Source of the DNA: Plantibacter sp. PA-3-X8
Lineage (GTDB): Bacteria; Actinomycetota; Actinomycetes; Actinomycetales; Microbacteriaceae
Direction of reading: 5' to 3'
NCBI RefSeq assembly: GCF_003856975.1
Contig: NZ_CP033107.1
Location: forward strand, 992,001-1,056,000
DNA length: 64,000 bases
The position numbers and the translations under genes were made by a program. Numbering within the stretch: the stretch's first letter is position 1; each line of letters opens with the position of its first letter. Below the pieces are notes generated by a model that was not told where the DNA came from, did no database searches, and worked only from the letters and a program-made list of their open reading frames with translations. Shown here piece by piece: positions 40,653 to 49,588 of the stretch.

Positions 40653-40850
40653 CCGGTCCCTCAGCTCCCTTTTTCCGGTCCCTCAGCGCCCCATCCGGTC
40701 CCTCAGCGCCCCATCCGGTCCCTGAGCTTGTCGAAGGGCGGGGTTGTCCGTGTGCACTTCGACAGGCTCAGTGACCGGGGAAGGTGTCTCGAACGGTTTC
40801 CGGTCCCTCAGCTTGTCGAAGGGCGGCACTTCGACAAGCTCAGTGACCAG
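40653..40850. terminator. Repeat-derived double hairpin between convergent genes
   Basis: Inverted CTTCGACA(A/G)GCTCAG copies pair twice: 40715-40736 with 40757-40778, and 40801-40821 with 40829-40850 (12 bp perfect CTTCGACAAGCT at the loop end, 7-nt loop). Upstream are four short GGTCCCTCAGC units (40653-40712). Located between pdxY and the PucR gene, so a bidirectional terminator function is likely even without U-tracts. Confidence 0.65.
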
Positions 40851-40869
40851 GCTGGCTCAGCGCCCTCCG

Positions 40870-42378
40870 TCACCGCACGGCGCGGCAGGCGAGGTGGAGC
40901 GCGAGGCGCACCTCCGGGTCCGCCATGTCGACGCCGAGGAGCTCCTGCGCGCGTGTGATCCGCGTCGCGACGGTGTTGCGGTGCAGTCCGAGGGCGGCGG
41001 CGGTCGGCGCGACCGCGGACTCGTGGTCGAGGTAGGCGGACAGTGTCGTCAGCAGTTCACCGTTGCCGGTCTGCAACGGTGCGAGGAGCGACCGCGCCGC
41101 CGGGACGAAGGTGTCGTTGCCGGTCCAGGCGAGCAGGAGCTGTTCCAGGCCGAGGCCGTCCACCCGCACGAACCAGCCCGTCGTGGACCGGTTCGCGGCG
41201 ATGCGCACCGCGTCGGACGCCTCCCCGAGTGACGACGTCAGGCCCGCCGATCCGCTCGCCAGCGACCCGACGGCCGTCGCGACGTTGAACGAGCGCCGCG
41301 CCTCGACGTGCAGGTCGCGGAGAGCGGCGATGTACCGCTCGACCTGCGGTGGCTCCGGCGGTTCGGCGAAGGTCAGCCAACCGCTCACCCCGCGGCCGCT
41401 CGTCGTCGCATGGGAGTCCACGGCGATCCGCCCGAGTGCGCCGGTCACGAAGCGGAGGAGTTGCAGGGCGTCCACCCGGCTCCGGCCGACGATGCGGAAC
41501 GCGAGGTGGTAGCCGGTCGTCCGCCAGCCCCGCTCGAGCATGCGACGTTCGACGTCGGGATCGGGGCGGCCTCGGAGGTCCACGAAGTCCCGCAGGACGC
41601 CGGACGACACGGATGCGTCACTGACCTCGGCGACCTCGTCGATGAGGATCCGCGCCGCGACGGCGGGCATGGCGACCTCGGCGGCGACCGCGAGCGCACT
41701 CAGTTGTCGGTCGTCGAGTCCGTCCCCGAAGAACGCGACCCGGAGGCCCTCCCGGCTCGGGCTGTCGACCCGGACCGATGCCGCAGCGCCCTGCCCGGCC
41801 TTCGTCAGGTCGACCCAGGGGCCGAAGTCGATCGCCGCGTGCACCTCCGACGGCAACCGCCCGCCGGCCTCGAGCAGGACGCCCTCGCTGTCGATGAGGG
41901 CGATCCCGTGGCCGATGCTCGTCGAGAGGTGGCGGAGCAGGTCGGCCAGTCCCTCGGCGTGGTACTCGATGGACTGCGCGACCTTGCGGACGTACCCGAG
42001 GGTCAGGGAGTCGCGGGCCTCGACGAGCTGCCAGCACGCCTTCGCGAGCAGCATCGGTCGGTCGACGTGCAGGAGCGAGAAGCCGAGTCGGTCGGCGAGC
42101 GCGCGCGTCCCCGCGCCGAAGCCGTCGGCCTCCGGGATCGCCAGGGCGAGGAAGCCGCGATCCCGGGTGCGGCGGACGAGTGCGTCCTGCTGCCATGGCC
42201 TCGTGGGTGGGGCTCCGGTCACCACGGCGAGTCGGCCGGCCCCGTCCTCGGGGAGGGCCGCCTCGTTCGTCTCGACCACCACGCCGGCCCAGTTGGCGTC
42301 GGCCGGGCCGGCGACGAGCCGCACGCCACCGTTGTCGGGGTGCGCGAGGAGCGCGCCCAACTGCAGGCGATCGCTCAT
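40870..42378 (-). CDS. PucR-family transcriptional regulator
   Basis: A 502-residue regulator with an N-terminal PucR-like sensor region (about 1-130), a GAF-like middle (SIGHGIALIDSEGVLLEAGG) and the C-terminal PucR helix-turn-helix (LSAYLDHESAVAPTAAALGLHRNTVATRITRAQELLG, about 450-486). PucR proteins control purine, allantoin and related nitrogen-compound use. Start overlaps the stop of the DUF917 gene upstream (ATGA). It presumably regulates the locus 42.4-48.7 kb. Confidence 0.88.
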   Translation of the reverse strand: MSDRLQLGALLAHPDNGGVRLVAGPADANWAGVVVETNEAALPEDGAGRLAVVTGAPPTRPWQQDALVRRTRDRGFLALAIPEADGFGAGTRALADRLGFSLLHVDRPMLLAKACWQLVEARDSLTLGYVRKVAQSIEYHAEGLADLLRHLSTSIGHGIALIDSEGVLLEAGGRLPSEVHAAIDFGPWVDLTKAGQGAAASVRVDSPSREGLRVAFFGDGLDDRQLSALAVAAEVAMPAVAARILIDEVAEVSDASVSSGVLRDFVDLRGRPDPDVERRMLERGWRTTGYHLAFRIVGRSRVDALQLLRFVTGALGRIAVDSHATTSGRGVSGWLTFAEPPEPPQVERYIAALRDLHVEARRSFNVATAVGSLASGSAGLTSSLGEASDAVRIAANRSTTGWFVRVDGLGLEQLLLAWTGNDTFVPAARSLLAPLQTGNGELLTTLSAYLDHESAVAPTAAALGLHRNTVATRITRAQELLGVDMADPEVRLALHLACRAVR

Positions 42379-43430
42379 GCCGGGACCTCGTCGGTCCGGA
42401 CTTCGTCGAGCTCGTCCAGGCCGTAGGCGGACGGGAGCACATGGCGGAGTCGTTCCGGGGAGCCGGACCACCAGTCCGGACCATCGACCCGGATGACGGC
42501 GACGTGTCTCGCCATCGAGATCGCCGTGACCTCGAGGATGTCCCGCGAGACGGCGTCGACCACGACGATGAGGTCCGGCGCGGCGGCTTCGAGTCGTCCG
42601 TCGGTCATGAACGCGAGCGTCTCGGAGCGGGCGACGAGACGGTGCAGCGCGCCACTGCTCCCGTCGATCCCGAAGGTGAGCACGTGCGGGTCCCGGGAGT
42701 CCGGCTCGATGCTGCTGACCCGTCCCTCCGCGAGGAGCCGTCCACCCAGCGACTCGGCCAGGGCGGTCAACGGGCCGTCGATCCGTGCGAGGAACGCCCC
42801 GCCCAGCTCGAGTGCCCGGGCGGCGTTCCCGACGATGGCGTGCGCGCGGAGGTCGCCGACGGTGAAGCCAGCGAACACCATGCCGCCGCTGCCGCCGGCC
42901 TGCACGATCGCCGCGCGGACGACGCGTTCGATGTCGAGGGCCCGCTCGGTCTCGACGAGGGCGACCCCGCCGGCACCGGTGTCGCAGGTGACGACGATGC
43001 CCGGGACCTCGTCCACGAGGATCGACATCTGGTCGAGCGAGGGGACGGCACGCCCGGTCAGATCAGCGTCGACGATGGTCCGCCCCGCGGCGAATGCGAA
43101 GGGGGTGAGCCCGTTGACCCCGCCACCCTCCAACGAACAGATGGCCGGGATGCGGTGTCCGAGCCAGCGTTCCGCGGCCCCGATCAGCCGCCCGAACGGG
43201 TCCGTGCCGGGCAGGCGCTCACTGAGCAGCATCGTCGAGCCGACGAAGCCGACGGCGAGACACGGGGTCTCCGGGTCGAGGTCGTCGACGCTGTGGAGGT
43301 CGAACGGCCAGGCGCGCTCGTCGCGGAGGGCCAGCTCGAGCATCGTCGTCGCGCCGCCACCTCCCGAGCCCAGGATCGCGAACCCCGTCGCCAGGGCGGG
43401 GAGGCGATCGCGCTCGAGGAGGGTCGGCAT
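42375..43430 (-). CDS. DUF917 (S-methyl-thiohydantoin desulfurase family) protein, divergent copy
   Basis: A 351-residue DUF917 protein. The family hallmark is a glycine loop near the N-terminus, here AILGSGGGGATTML, followed by a region rich in short strands (AICSLEGGGVNGLTPFAFA, VDADLTGRAVPSLDQMS). It is shorter than and clearly diverged from the two paralogues upstream, for example lacking the DPYIG that follows their Gly loop. TAGGCT (43437-43442, minus strand) ends 6 nt before the ATG, so this gene and PucR may have their own leaderless promoter. Confidence 0.82.
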   Translation of the reverse strand: MPTLLERDRLPALATGFAILGSGGGGATTMLELALRDERAWPFDLHSVDDLDPETPCLAVGFVGSTMLLSERLPGTDPFGRLIGAAERWLGHRIPAICSLEGGGVNGLTPFAFAAGRTIVDADLTGRAVPSLDQMSILVDEVPGIVVTCDTGAGGVALVETERALDIERVVRAAIVQAGGSGGMVFAGFTVGDLRAHAIVGNAARALELGGAFLARIDGPLTALAESLGGRLLAEGRVSSIEPDSRDPHVLTFGIDGSSGALHRLVARSETLAFMTDGRLEAAAPDLIVVVDAVSRDILEVTAISMARHVAVIRVDGPDWWSGSPERLRHVLPSAYGLDELDEVRTDEVPA

Positions 43431-43439
43431 GCCCTCAGC

Positions 43440-44588
43440 CTAGGCTCGGACCGCCTGACCAGCGGCGAACGCATCCGCGGCTTCCGCAGCCGCTGCCTCG
43501 CCCTCGACCGGGACGAACGGCTCCGTCAGCCCGAACGCGGTCGGTCCGAAGGCGCGCAGCGCGTCGGGCGTGCGCATGAGTGCGGGCGTCGAGATCCCGA
43601 GGACCCGGACGCGTTGGCCGTAGCGGAGGCCCTCCGTGGTGATCGGCTCGGCGGTCTCGTGGTCGACGATGCAGATGAGGTCCGGCACGATCGCGACGAC
43701 CTCTCCGTTCCACCGGGCGATGAGGTTCTCGTTCTGGAACGAGATCTCGAGGCGTTCGGAGCTCGACGGGTCGGCCGACCAGATGACGGCCGTGCCCTTG
43801 GCGAAGCCCTCGGTGGTGCGACGCTCCACGTCGGCCACCTTCCCGACGAACAGCTCCCGCACGTGGGAGTAGAGCGTCGTGGAGAGCGTGTCGGCGATGG
43901 CGGCGAACGGCGAACGGTGCTCCTCGCGCGCGACCCGGATCGCCCGGCCGAGGGCCAGCGCCATCGAGATCGTCCGCGGCACCGCGGTGCGACGCACGTC
44001 CGCCCCGCTCATCGCGTACTCGGCGATGTGCGCGACCCCGCCGAGTCGGATCGCGATGCCGCGCGCCAACCACTCCATCTGTCGGTCGTCGTCGCCGGTG
44101 TCGATGATCACGCGCTCGCCGCGTTCCCCGGCGATGGCGAGCGGCGAACCGTGCACGCCGTACACCGCGAAGGTCTCCATGGAGAGCTCCGGGAAGGCCC
44201 GGCCCATGCCGTCGGCGTCGACGACCGGCAGCCCGGTCTCGGCGGCCACGATGAGCGGGATCATCGAGTTGATGCCACCGCACTCGATCGGCATGGTCGC
44301 GTCGGCGGTGCGCCCGAGGTGCTCCTCCAGTGTCCGCAGGGCGAGTGTCGGTTCGAACCCGGCCGGGATCTTCTCGACCATGACCGTTGGAGCGCCCATC
44401 TGCGCGGTGGGGATGACGAAGAGGTCGTCGGCGAGGTCGTCGGGGTCGAGGATCGTGATGGAGCGGTCGCCGAGCACCTGCTTCACGAGCATCATGCCGA
44501 TGTACGGGTCACCTCCGCCGCCGGTCCCGAGGAGGGTGGCGCCTCGAGCGAGGTCGGGCAGGTCGTCCGCGGTCAGCGTCCAGCTCAT
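43440..44588 (-). CDS. DUF917 (S-methyl-thiohydantoin desulfurase family) protein
   Basis: A 382-residue DUF917 protein beginning SWTLTADDLPDLARGATLLG and carrying the loop GTGGGGDPYIG, VMVEKIPAG, ECGGINSMIPLI and DADGMGRAFPELSM. DUF917 proteins occur with hydantoinases; one characterised member removes sulfur from S-methyl-thiohydantoin. A similar reaction on a ring substrate is possible here, but the substrate is unknown. Start overlaps the previous stop by 4 nt. Strong similarity to the next gene upstream indicates a tandem duplication. Confidence 0.87.
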   Translation of the reverse strand: MSWTLTADDLPDLARGATLLGTGGGGDPYIGMMLVKQVLGDRSITILDPDDLADDLFVIPTAQMGAPTVMVEKIPAGFEPTLALRTLEEHLGRTADATMPIECGGINSMIPLIVAAETGLPVVDADGMGRAFPELSMETFAVYGVHGSPLAIAGERGERVIIDTGDDDRQMEWLARGIAIRLGGVAHIAEYAMSGADVRRTAVPRTISMALALGRAIRVAREEHRSPFAAIADTLSTTLYSHVRELFVGKVADVERRTTEGFAKGTAVIWSADPSSSERLEISFQNENLIARWNGEVVAIVPDLICIVDHETAEPITTEGLRYGQRVRVLGISTPALMRTPDALRAFGPTAFGLTEPFVPVEGEAAAAEAADAFAAGQAVRA

Positions 44589-45688
44589 GCGGCGACCTCC
44601 GGCGCGTCCGGCGCAGGCGTCTCGGCCGTGCCGTCGAAGCGGTGCGAGGGCACCTCGTACCCGAAGTACCCCGGCCCGACCATCGCCAGCGCCTCAGGAC
44701 TGTGCCAGCGGTCGTCGCTCGGTGCCGAGATCACGCGGACACGCTGTCCGTAGCGGAGCCCCTCGGTGGTGATGGGCTCGCCGGAGTCGTGCTCGAGCAC
44801 CATGATGAGGTCGGGCGTGGTCACGAGGGTGACGCCGTCGAGCGCGGCCATGAGGTGCTCGTTCTGGAAGGACAGCTCGAGGCTCGCGTCGACCCCGTCG
44901 ATCCGTGCGCGACCTCGGGCGAACCCGGTGGTGGTCGCGCGCTCGACGTCGACGACCTTGCCGGAGAACAGTTCGCGACCGCCGAGCAGCTGCACGGTCC
45001 GCTCCACGGGGTCGGCCTTCTCGGCTCGGGCCGCCTCGATGCCGTCGCCGATCTCGCGGCACAGCGACAGTGAGTCGGCGACGAGCGCCTCGCGGGCCTG
45101 CGCGCCGGACATCGGGAAGCCGGAGATCATGACCGAGCAGCCCATCTCGACACAGGCCACGCGGGCGATGCGTTCCGTCCAGCTGTTGTCGACGGTCGTG
45201 AGGACGCCGGTGTTGCCCTTCTCGTCGCTGAACGCGAGCGGGGAGGCGTCTATCCCGTACAGGGTCGGGAGCACCATCTGCAGCTCCGGGAAGGCCCGCC
45301 CCATCCCGTCGGCATCGATGAGGGGGAGTCCGAGCGCTGCGGCTGCGGCGATCGGGATGGTCGAGTTCACGCCGCCGACCTCGGCGCACGCGATGTGCGT
45401 GACCGGGCGACCGAGGGAGGCACTGAGGGCGTGGACCGGAGCGACGACCTCGGTGAGGCTGGGCAGTTTCTCGACCATGACGGTCGGGGCGCCCATCATC
45501 GCGACGGTGAGGACGAGCGCGTCGTCAGGGACCTCGTCGAGGGTGACGACGGTGACGTCGCCGTGCTCACGGAGTGCCTGCGCGGCGAGCAGTGCGCCGA
45601 TGTACGGGTCACCGCCACCGCCGGTCCCGAGGACGGCCGCACCGCGGGCGAGGCCGGGGATGAGCTCGGCCGAGATGGTCCAGCTCAT
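44585..45688 (-). CDS. DUF917 (S-methyl-thiohydantoin desulfurase family) protein
   Basis: A 367-residue paralogue of the preceding entry: SWTISAELIPGLARGAAVLG, GTGGGGDPYIGALL, VMVEKLPSL, ACAEVGGVNSTIPIA and DADGMGRAFPELQM. Co-translated with the hydantoinase gene (ATGA overlap). Two close paralogues side by side may form a heteromer or act on related substrates; neither can be decided from sequence. Confidence 0.87.
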   Translation of the reverse strand: MSWTISAELIPGLARGAAVLGTGGGGDPYIGALLAAQALREHGDVTVVTLDEVPDDALVLTVAMMGAPTVMVEKLPSLTEVVAPVHALSASLGRPVTHIACAEVGGVNSTIPIAAAAALGLPLIDADGMGRAFPELQMVLPTLYGIDASPLAFSDEKGNTGVLTTVDNSWTERIARVACVEMGCSVMISGFPMSGAQAREALVADSLSLCREIGDGIEAARAEKADPVERTVQLLGGRELFSGKVVDVERATTTGFARGRARIDGVDASLELSFQNEHLMAALDGVTLVTTPDLIMVLEHDSGEPITTEGLRYGQRVRVISAPSDDRWHSPEALAMVGPGYFGYEVPSHRFDGTAETPAPDAPEVAA

Positions 45689-47238
45689 CGGAGGCCTCCC
45701 ATGTCGAGGTCGCCGACGGCCTTCACCCGGATGCGCGTGGCGTTCCCGGGGAGATAGGGGATCGGGACCTCGTCGAAATCGACGATCGCGACCGACGCGG
45801 GGGAGGCGCCGGCCGCGATCGCCTTGTCGATCGCCTCGGCACGGACCTCGGCGATCGCCTCCTCGCGTCGGCCGGGTTCGATGGCGTAGACCTTGTCGAT
45901 CTCGCCCCCGACCTGCGCGATGGAAGCACCGATGGCATTCGCCACGGCGTAGTTGTCGGGCCGGTGGACGGCGCCGAAGATGGGGAGTTCGTCTGAGAGC
46001 AGGATCGACCCGCCGCCGACCGCCACCACGGGGATCGGCTCGGGGGAGGTGCGCATGCGGTCGACGGCCTCGGCGATGCGTTCGCCGATCCGCTCGAGGA
46101 CGCGCTCCACGAAGACCGGGTCGAGGTGGGCGACCTTCGAGGCGTCACCGATCGACGCGCGACCGGCGGCCACGGCGATGTCCGTCGCCGTGAGGGTGCT
46201 GCCGCCGAAGACGAGGGCCTCGGTCATGAGCTTGTACCCGACGGAAGCCGGCCCGACCTCGGCCGTCTCCTCGTCGACGATGCTGCCGCCACCGATGCCG
46301 ATCGACAGGACGTCGGGCATGCGGAAGTTGGTTCGGATGCCGGCGACTTTGACCTCGTTCGCCGTCTCGCGGGGGAAGCCGTTGATGAGCAGGCCGATGT
46401 CCGCCGTGGTGCCGCCGATGTCGATGACCGCGCAGGTTGCGAGTCCGCTCGTGAGTGCCGCCCCTCGCATCGAGTTGGTGGGGCCGGAGGCGAACGTCGC
46501 AACGGGGTAGAGGCGCACGTAGTCCTCGTCCATGAGGGTGCCGTCGTTCTGGCTGAGGAAGATGGGCGCCTCGATGCCCTGCTTCCGGACGGCGGCGGTC
46601 AGCCCGTCGACGATCTCCGACGCGAGCTCGCGCAGGGCTGCGTTGATGATCGTCGCGTTCTCGCGCTCCAGGAGGCCGATGCGCCCGATCTCGTGCGAGA
46701 GCGAGATGGCCACGTCCGGGCCGAGGACCTCGCCGACGATCCGCGCCGCCTCGACCTCGAGGTCGTGGTTGACGGGGCTGAAGACGGAGGAGATCGCGAC
46801 GGAGCGGATGCCGTTGACACGCATGTCCTCGGCGTGTGCCCGCAGCTCGTCGGGGTCGATCGGTGAGATGGGGCGTCCGTCGAACTCGTAGCCGCCATGC
46901 GCGAGGTAGCTGCGTGCACTGATCGCCTCGACGAGCTCCGCCGGCCAGTCGACGAGCGGTGGCAGTGCGCGGGTCGCCGGGAGCCCGAGTCGCAGTGCCG
47001 CGGTGGGTGCGAGCCGCTTGGCCTGCACGAGGGCGTTGATGAAGTGGGTCGTCCCGATCATCACCGCGGTGATCTGCTCGCCGTCGAAGTGGTGGCCGCT
47101 GCGCAGTTCGCCGATCGCCTGGACGATCCCGTCGGTCACGTCCGGGGTGGTCGCGTGCTTCACGGCCGCCAGGGTGGTGGTGCCGTCCATGAGCACGGCG
47201 TCGGTGTTGGTGCCGCCGACATCGATACCGATGTGCAT
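45685..47238 (-). CDS. Hydantoinase/oxoprolinase family protein (HyuA-type)
   Basis: A 517-residue ASKHA-fold enzyme. HIGIDVGGTNTDAVLMDG and CAVIDIGGTTADIGLLING are the two phosphate-binding motifs of ATP-dependent hydantoin/5-oxoproline hydrolases. It is the short form, and no HyuB subunit gene is adjacent, a configuration commonly paired with DUF917 genes. Probable role: ATP-driven ring opening of a hydantoin-like intermediate. I chose the ATG at 47238; the frame continues upstream without a better start. Co-translated with three DUF917 genes. Confidence 0.87.
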   Translation of the reverse strand: MHIGIDVGGTNTDAVLMDGTTTLAAVKHATTPDVTDGIVQAIGELRSGHHFDGEQITAVMIGTTHFINALVQAKRLAPTAALRLGLPATRALPPLVDWPAELVEAISARSYLAHGGYEFDGRPISPIDPDELRAHAEDMRVNGIRSVAISSVFSPVNHDLEVEAARIVGEVLGPDVAISLSHEIGRIGLLERENATIINAALRELASEIVDGLTAAVRKQGIEAPIFLSQNDGTLMDEDYVRLYPVATFASGPTNSMRGAALTSGLATCAVIDIGGTTADIGLLINGFPRETANEVKVAGIRTNFRMPDVLSIGIGGGSIVDEETAEVGPASVGYKLMTEALVFGGSTLTATDIAVAAGRASIGDASKVAHLDPVFVERVLERIGERIAEAVDRMRTSPEPIPVVAVGGGSILLSDELPIFGAVHRPDNYAVANAIGASIAQVGGEIDKVYAIEPGRREEAIAEVRAEAIDKAIAAGASPASVAIVDFDEVPIPYLPGNATRIRVKAVGDLDMGGLR

Positions 47239-47305
47239 ATGAGGGGTTCGCTTTCTGTTGGTGCGGTGGAGCGGTGTGCGGTGGAACGGTGCGCCGGGCG
47301 CCGGG

Positions 47306-48658
47306 TCAGTTCGTGGCGGGGGAGGTGGTGTCCGCCTGCTCGGGTGCGGCGATCTGCGAGGTGTGGGCGACGCCGACACCTCGCACCAGGCCGAGCTTGC
47401 CCGCCGCGATGTACAGCACCATCGAGAGGATGAGCGACAGCACGGCCGGGATGCCCCAGGTGACGAAGTACCCGGTGATCGCGGACACGGCCCAGATGAT
47501 GATGGTCGCCGGGACGATGCGCGGCGCGGTCGTGGGCAGGCGGCCCGAGGCGCGGGTCTCGTCGAGCTCGCCGCGCCAGCGCTTCACGATGAAGTACTCG
47601 GCGACCATGATGCCGGCGATGGGCGGGAAGGCGACGCCGAGGATGATGAGGAAGCCGGAGAACTGCCCGAGGATGCCGACCGCCGCGAGGATGGAACCGA
47701 CCACACCGAGCACGATGGTGGTGGTCACGCGGTTGAGGTTCTTGCCGAACGCGGTCGAGATGAAGTTGACCAGCCCGAGCGTCGACGAGTACAGGTTCCA
47801 GTCGTTGATCTTGAGCGTCCCGGTGATGACGATGATGAGGCCGATGAGCCCGACCGACGACGTGACGATCGCGACGACGTTGCCCGACGCTGCGGCGTGG
47901 GCGAGCAGGACCCCGGAGAGGCCGATGACGAACTCACCGAGCGAGACGCCGACGACGGTCTGCTTGATGACATCGGCGCGGGACCGGTTGAAGCGGGTCA
48001 TGTCGGCGGTGATGATGGCGCCGACGATGAGACCGCCCGCGACGATGCCCGTGCCGGCCCAGACGCTCATGGTGGGGCCGGGTGCCGGGCCGGTGACGAG
48101 TTCCATGAAGTCGTGCTGGGTGAGTTCGCTGAGGATCGACCAGCCGACGAGGATGAGGAACAGCGGGACGGTGATGTTCGCGAGCCACTGCATGCCCTTG
48201 AACCCGTAGGCGACGATGGCGGTGACGGCGAGACCGAAGATGAGGCTCCAGGCCCACACCGGCATGAAGCCGGGGAGGAGGGCGTCGAGCGACTCGGCGG
48301 AGATGGCGCTCTGGATGCCGAACCAACCGATGAGGCTGATGCCGATCGCGAGTCCGACGAGTGACGCGCCGATCTCGCCGAAGCCGGTCCAGCGGGCGAG
48401 GAGGGCGGTGTTGAGGCCCTCCTTCTGGCCGATGATGCCGACGATGCACATGATCACCTCGAGGATGATCGAGCCGAGGAGCAGAGCGAGGAACGCCTCG
48501 CCGAAGGTCATGCTGTAGCCGAGGGTGGCGCCGAGGAGGAACTGGGACAGGGCCGACACCTGTCCGAAGCGCTGGACGGCGATGCCGAACCAGGGCTTCT
48601 GTGCGTCGGGACGGACGCGGGACAGGGCGAAGTCGTCTGCGTGTGCCATGCGAGCCAT
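47306..48658 (-). CDS. NCS1-family permease (cytosine/allantoin/hydantoin type)
   Basis: A 450-residue membrane protein with 12 predicted helices and the CodB-like signatures WFGIAVQRFGQVSALSQFLLGATLGYSM, WFGIQSAISAESL and DMTRFNRSRADV. NCS1 carriers import nucleobases, allantoin or hydantoins with protons or sodium. Together with HyuA and DUF917 it suggests uptake of a heterocycle. The ATG at 48658 follows GGAGA; a second in-frame ATG lies three codons later. First gene of the leftward locus; direct repeats lie upstream. Confidence 0.88.
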   Translation of the reverse strand: MARMAHADDFALSRVRPDAQKPWFGIAVQRFGQVSALSQFLLGATLGYSMTFGEAFLALLLGSIILEVIMCIVGIIGQKEGLNTALLARWTGFGEIGASLVGLAIGISLIGWFGIQSAISAESLDALLPGFMPVWAWSLIFGLAVTAIVAYGFKGMQWLANITVPLFLILVGWSILSELTQHDFMELVTGPAPGPTMSVWAGTGIVAGGLIVGAIITADMTRFNRSRADVIKQTVVGVSLGEFVIGLSGVLLAHAAASGNVVAIVTSSVGLIGLIIVITGTLKINDWNLYSSTLGLVNFISTAFGKNLNRVTTTIVLGVVGSILAAVGILGQFSGFLIILGVAFPPIAGIMVAEYFIVKRWRGELDETRASGRLPTTAPRIVPATIIIWAVSAITGYFVTWGIPAVLSLILSMVLYIAAGKLGLVRGVGVAHTSQIAAPEQADTTSPATN

Positions 48659-48728
48659 GCTGGTCTCCAGAAGTGGGGGAGGGAGCGGTGCGGGTGGCGG
48701 CAACGTTACTGACGGCTCGCCCGCAGCA

Positions 48729-48753
48729 GAATGTGCATCATGCAGGAATGTGC
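48729..48753 (-). promoter_or_regulatory. Direct repeats GCACATTC upstream of the NCS1 operon
   Basis: On the minus strand GCACATTC occurs twice (48746-48753 and 48729-48736), 17 nt apart, about 70-95 nt before the permease start. A candidate site for the PucR regulator encoded at the end of the locus. Repeat seen; binding inferred. Confidence 0.4.
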
Positions 48754-48797
48754 GCGCGATATCAGCACTCTGCACAAGCGCTCCGGTCTGCTGGTGC

Positions 48798-49526
48798 TCA
48801 GAGCGACGCCTGGATCACCTCGAAGGTGCGTGCGCCGTCGAGTGCCGCCATGTCGTGGCGGATGCCAGGGAACCGCGTGACGGTCCAGCCGAGCCGGTCG
48901 TACTGCTCGACGTCCGCTCGCGGAACGACGAGCTTCGCGTCGTCCGACAGCACCAGCGTCGAGGGGACGATCGGCGCCGACGGCGTCACCGGGTTCGCTG
49001 CGACGTCCTGCAGCACCTCCGCGATCATCGAGCGGTCCCACGCGGCATGCGCGGCCTCGGCGAGCGCGACGTTCGCGGGACCCGTCGCTGGGTCCGTGCG
49101 GTCGTAGAACCAGGCCAGGAGCCGAGGCAGCCCTGGGATGCTCCAGAACAGTCGTGCGCCGAGGCCTCGGCCCGGCAGTTTCAGGCCGAACCCGGGATCG
49201 AGGTAGATCGCGTGCGCCGGGCGGAGCGGCCCCACGATGTCGATGAGGAGCCGCCCGCCGAGGGAGTGGCCCACGATCGCGTCGAGGCCGTTCGGCAACG
49301 TCTCGACGAGGTCGGCCGCGAGCGAGGTGATGTCGTACTGCTCGCCCCGGGGCCGATCGGCGCGTGGGCTGGAGCCGTGACCGCGGAGGTCGACGAGCAG
49401 GAACGTGTACCGCTCCGGGTCGGCCGCTGCGACGACGTCGGTCCAGGCGGCTCCGTCGGCCAGGAATCCGTGGATGAGGGCGATCCGGACCGGGCCGTGC
49501 CCGCGTTCCTCGACGTGCAGTCGCAT
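48798..49526 (-). CDS. Alpha/beta hydrolase
   Basis: A 242-residue alpha/beta-hydrolase. Oxyanion segment LIHGFLADGAAW, strand DLRGHGSSPRAD, nucleophile elbow IVGHSLGGRLL (Ser about 89), an Asp in LSDDAKLVV and the final His in GIRHDMAAL (about 225) give a complete triad. The substrate cannot be predicted. GGAGG precedes the ATG, and a TAGAGT -10 box is visible at 49554-49559 (minus strand), so unlike many neighbours it has a normal leader. Confidence 0.87.
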   Translation of the reverse strand: MRLHVEERGHGPVRIALIHGFLADGAAWTDVVAAADPERYTFLLVDLRGHGSSPRADRPRGEQYDITSLAADLVETLPNGLDAIVGHSLGGRLLIDIVGPLRPAHAIYLDPGFGLKLPGRGLGARLFWSIPGLPRLLAWFYDRTDPATGPANVALAEAAHAAWDRSMIAEVLQDVAANPVTPSAPIVPSTLVLSDDAKLVVPRADVEQYDRLGWTVTRFPGIRHDMAALDGARTFEVIQASL

Positions 49527-49588
49527 GGCCCTCCTCCGTCGGTGCTGGGGACGACTCTACGCGGCGACACCACGCTCCGTCGCTGCGC

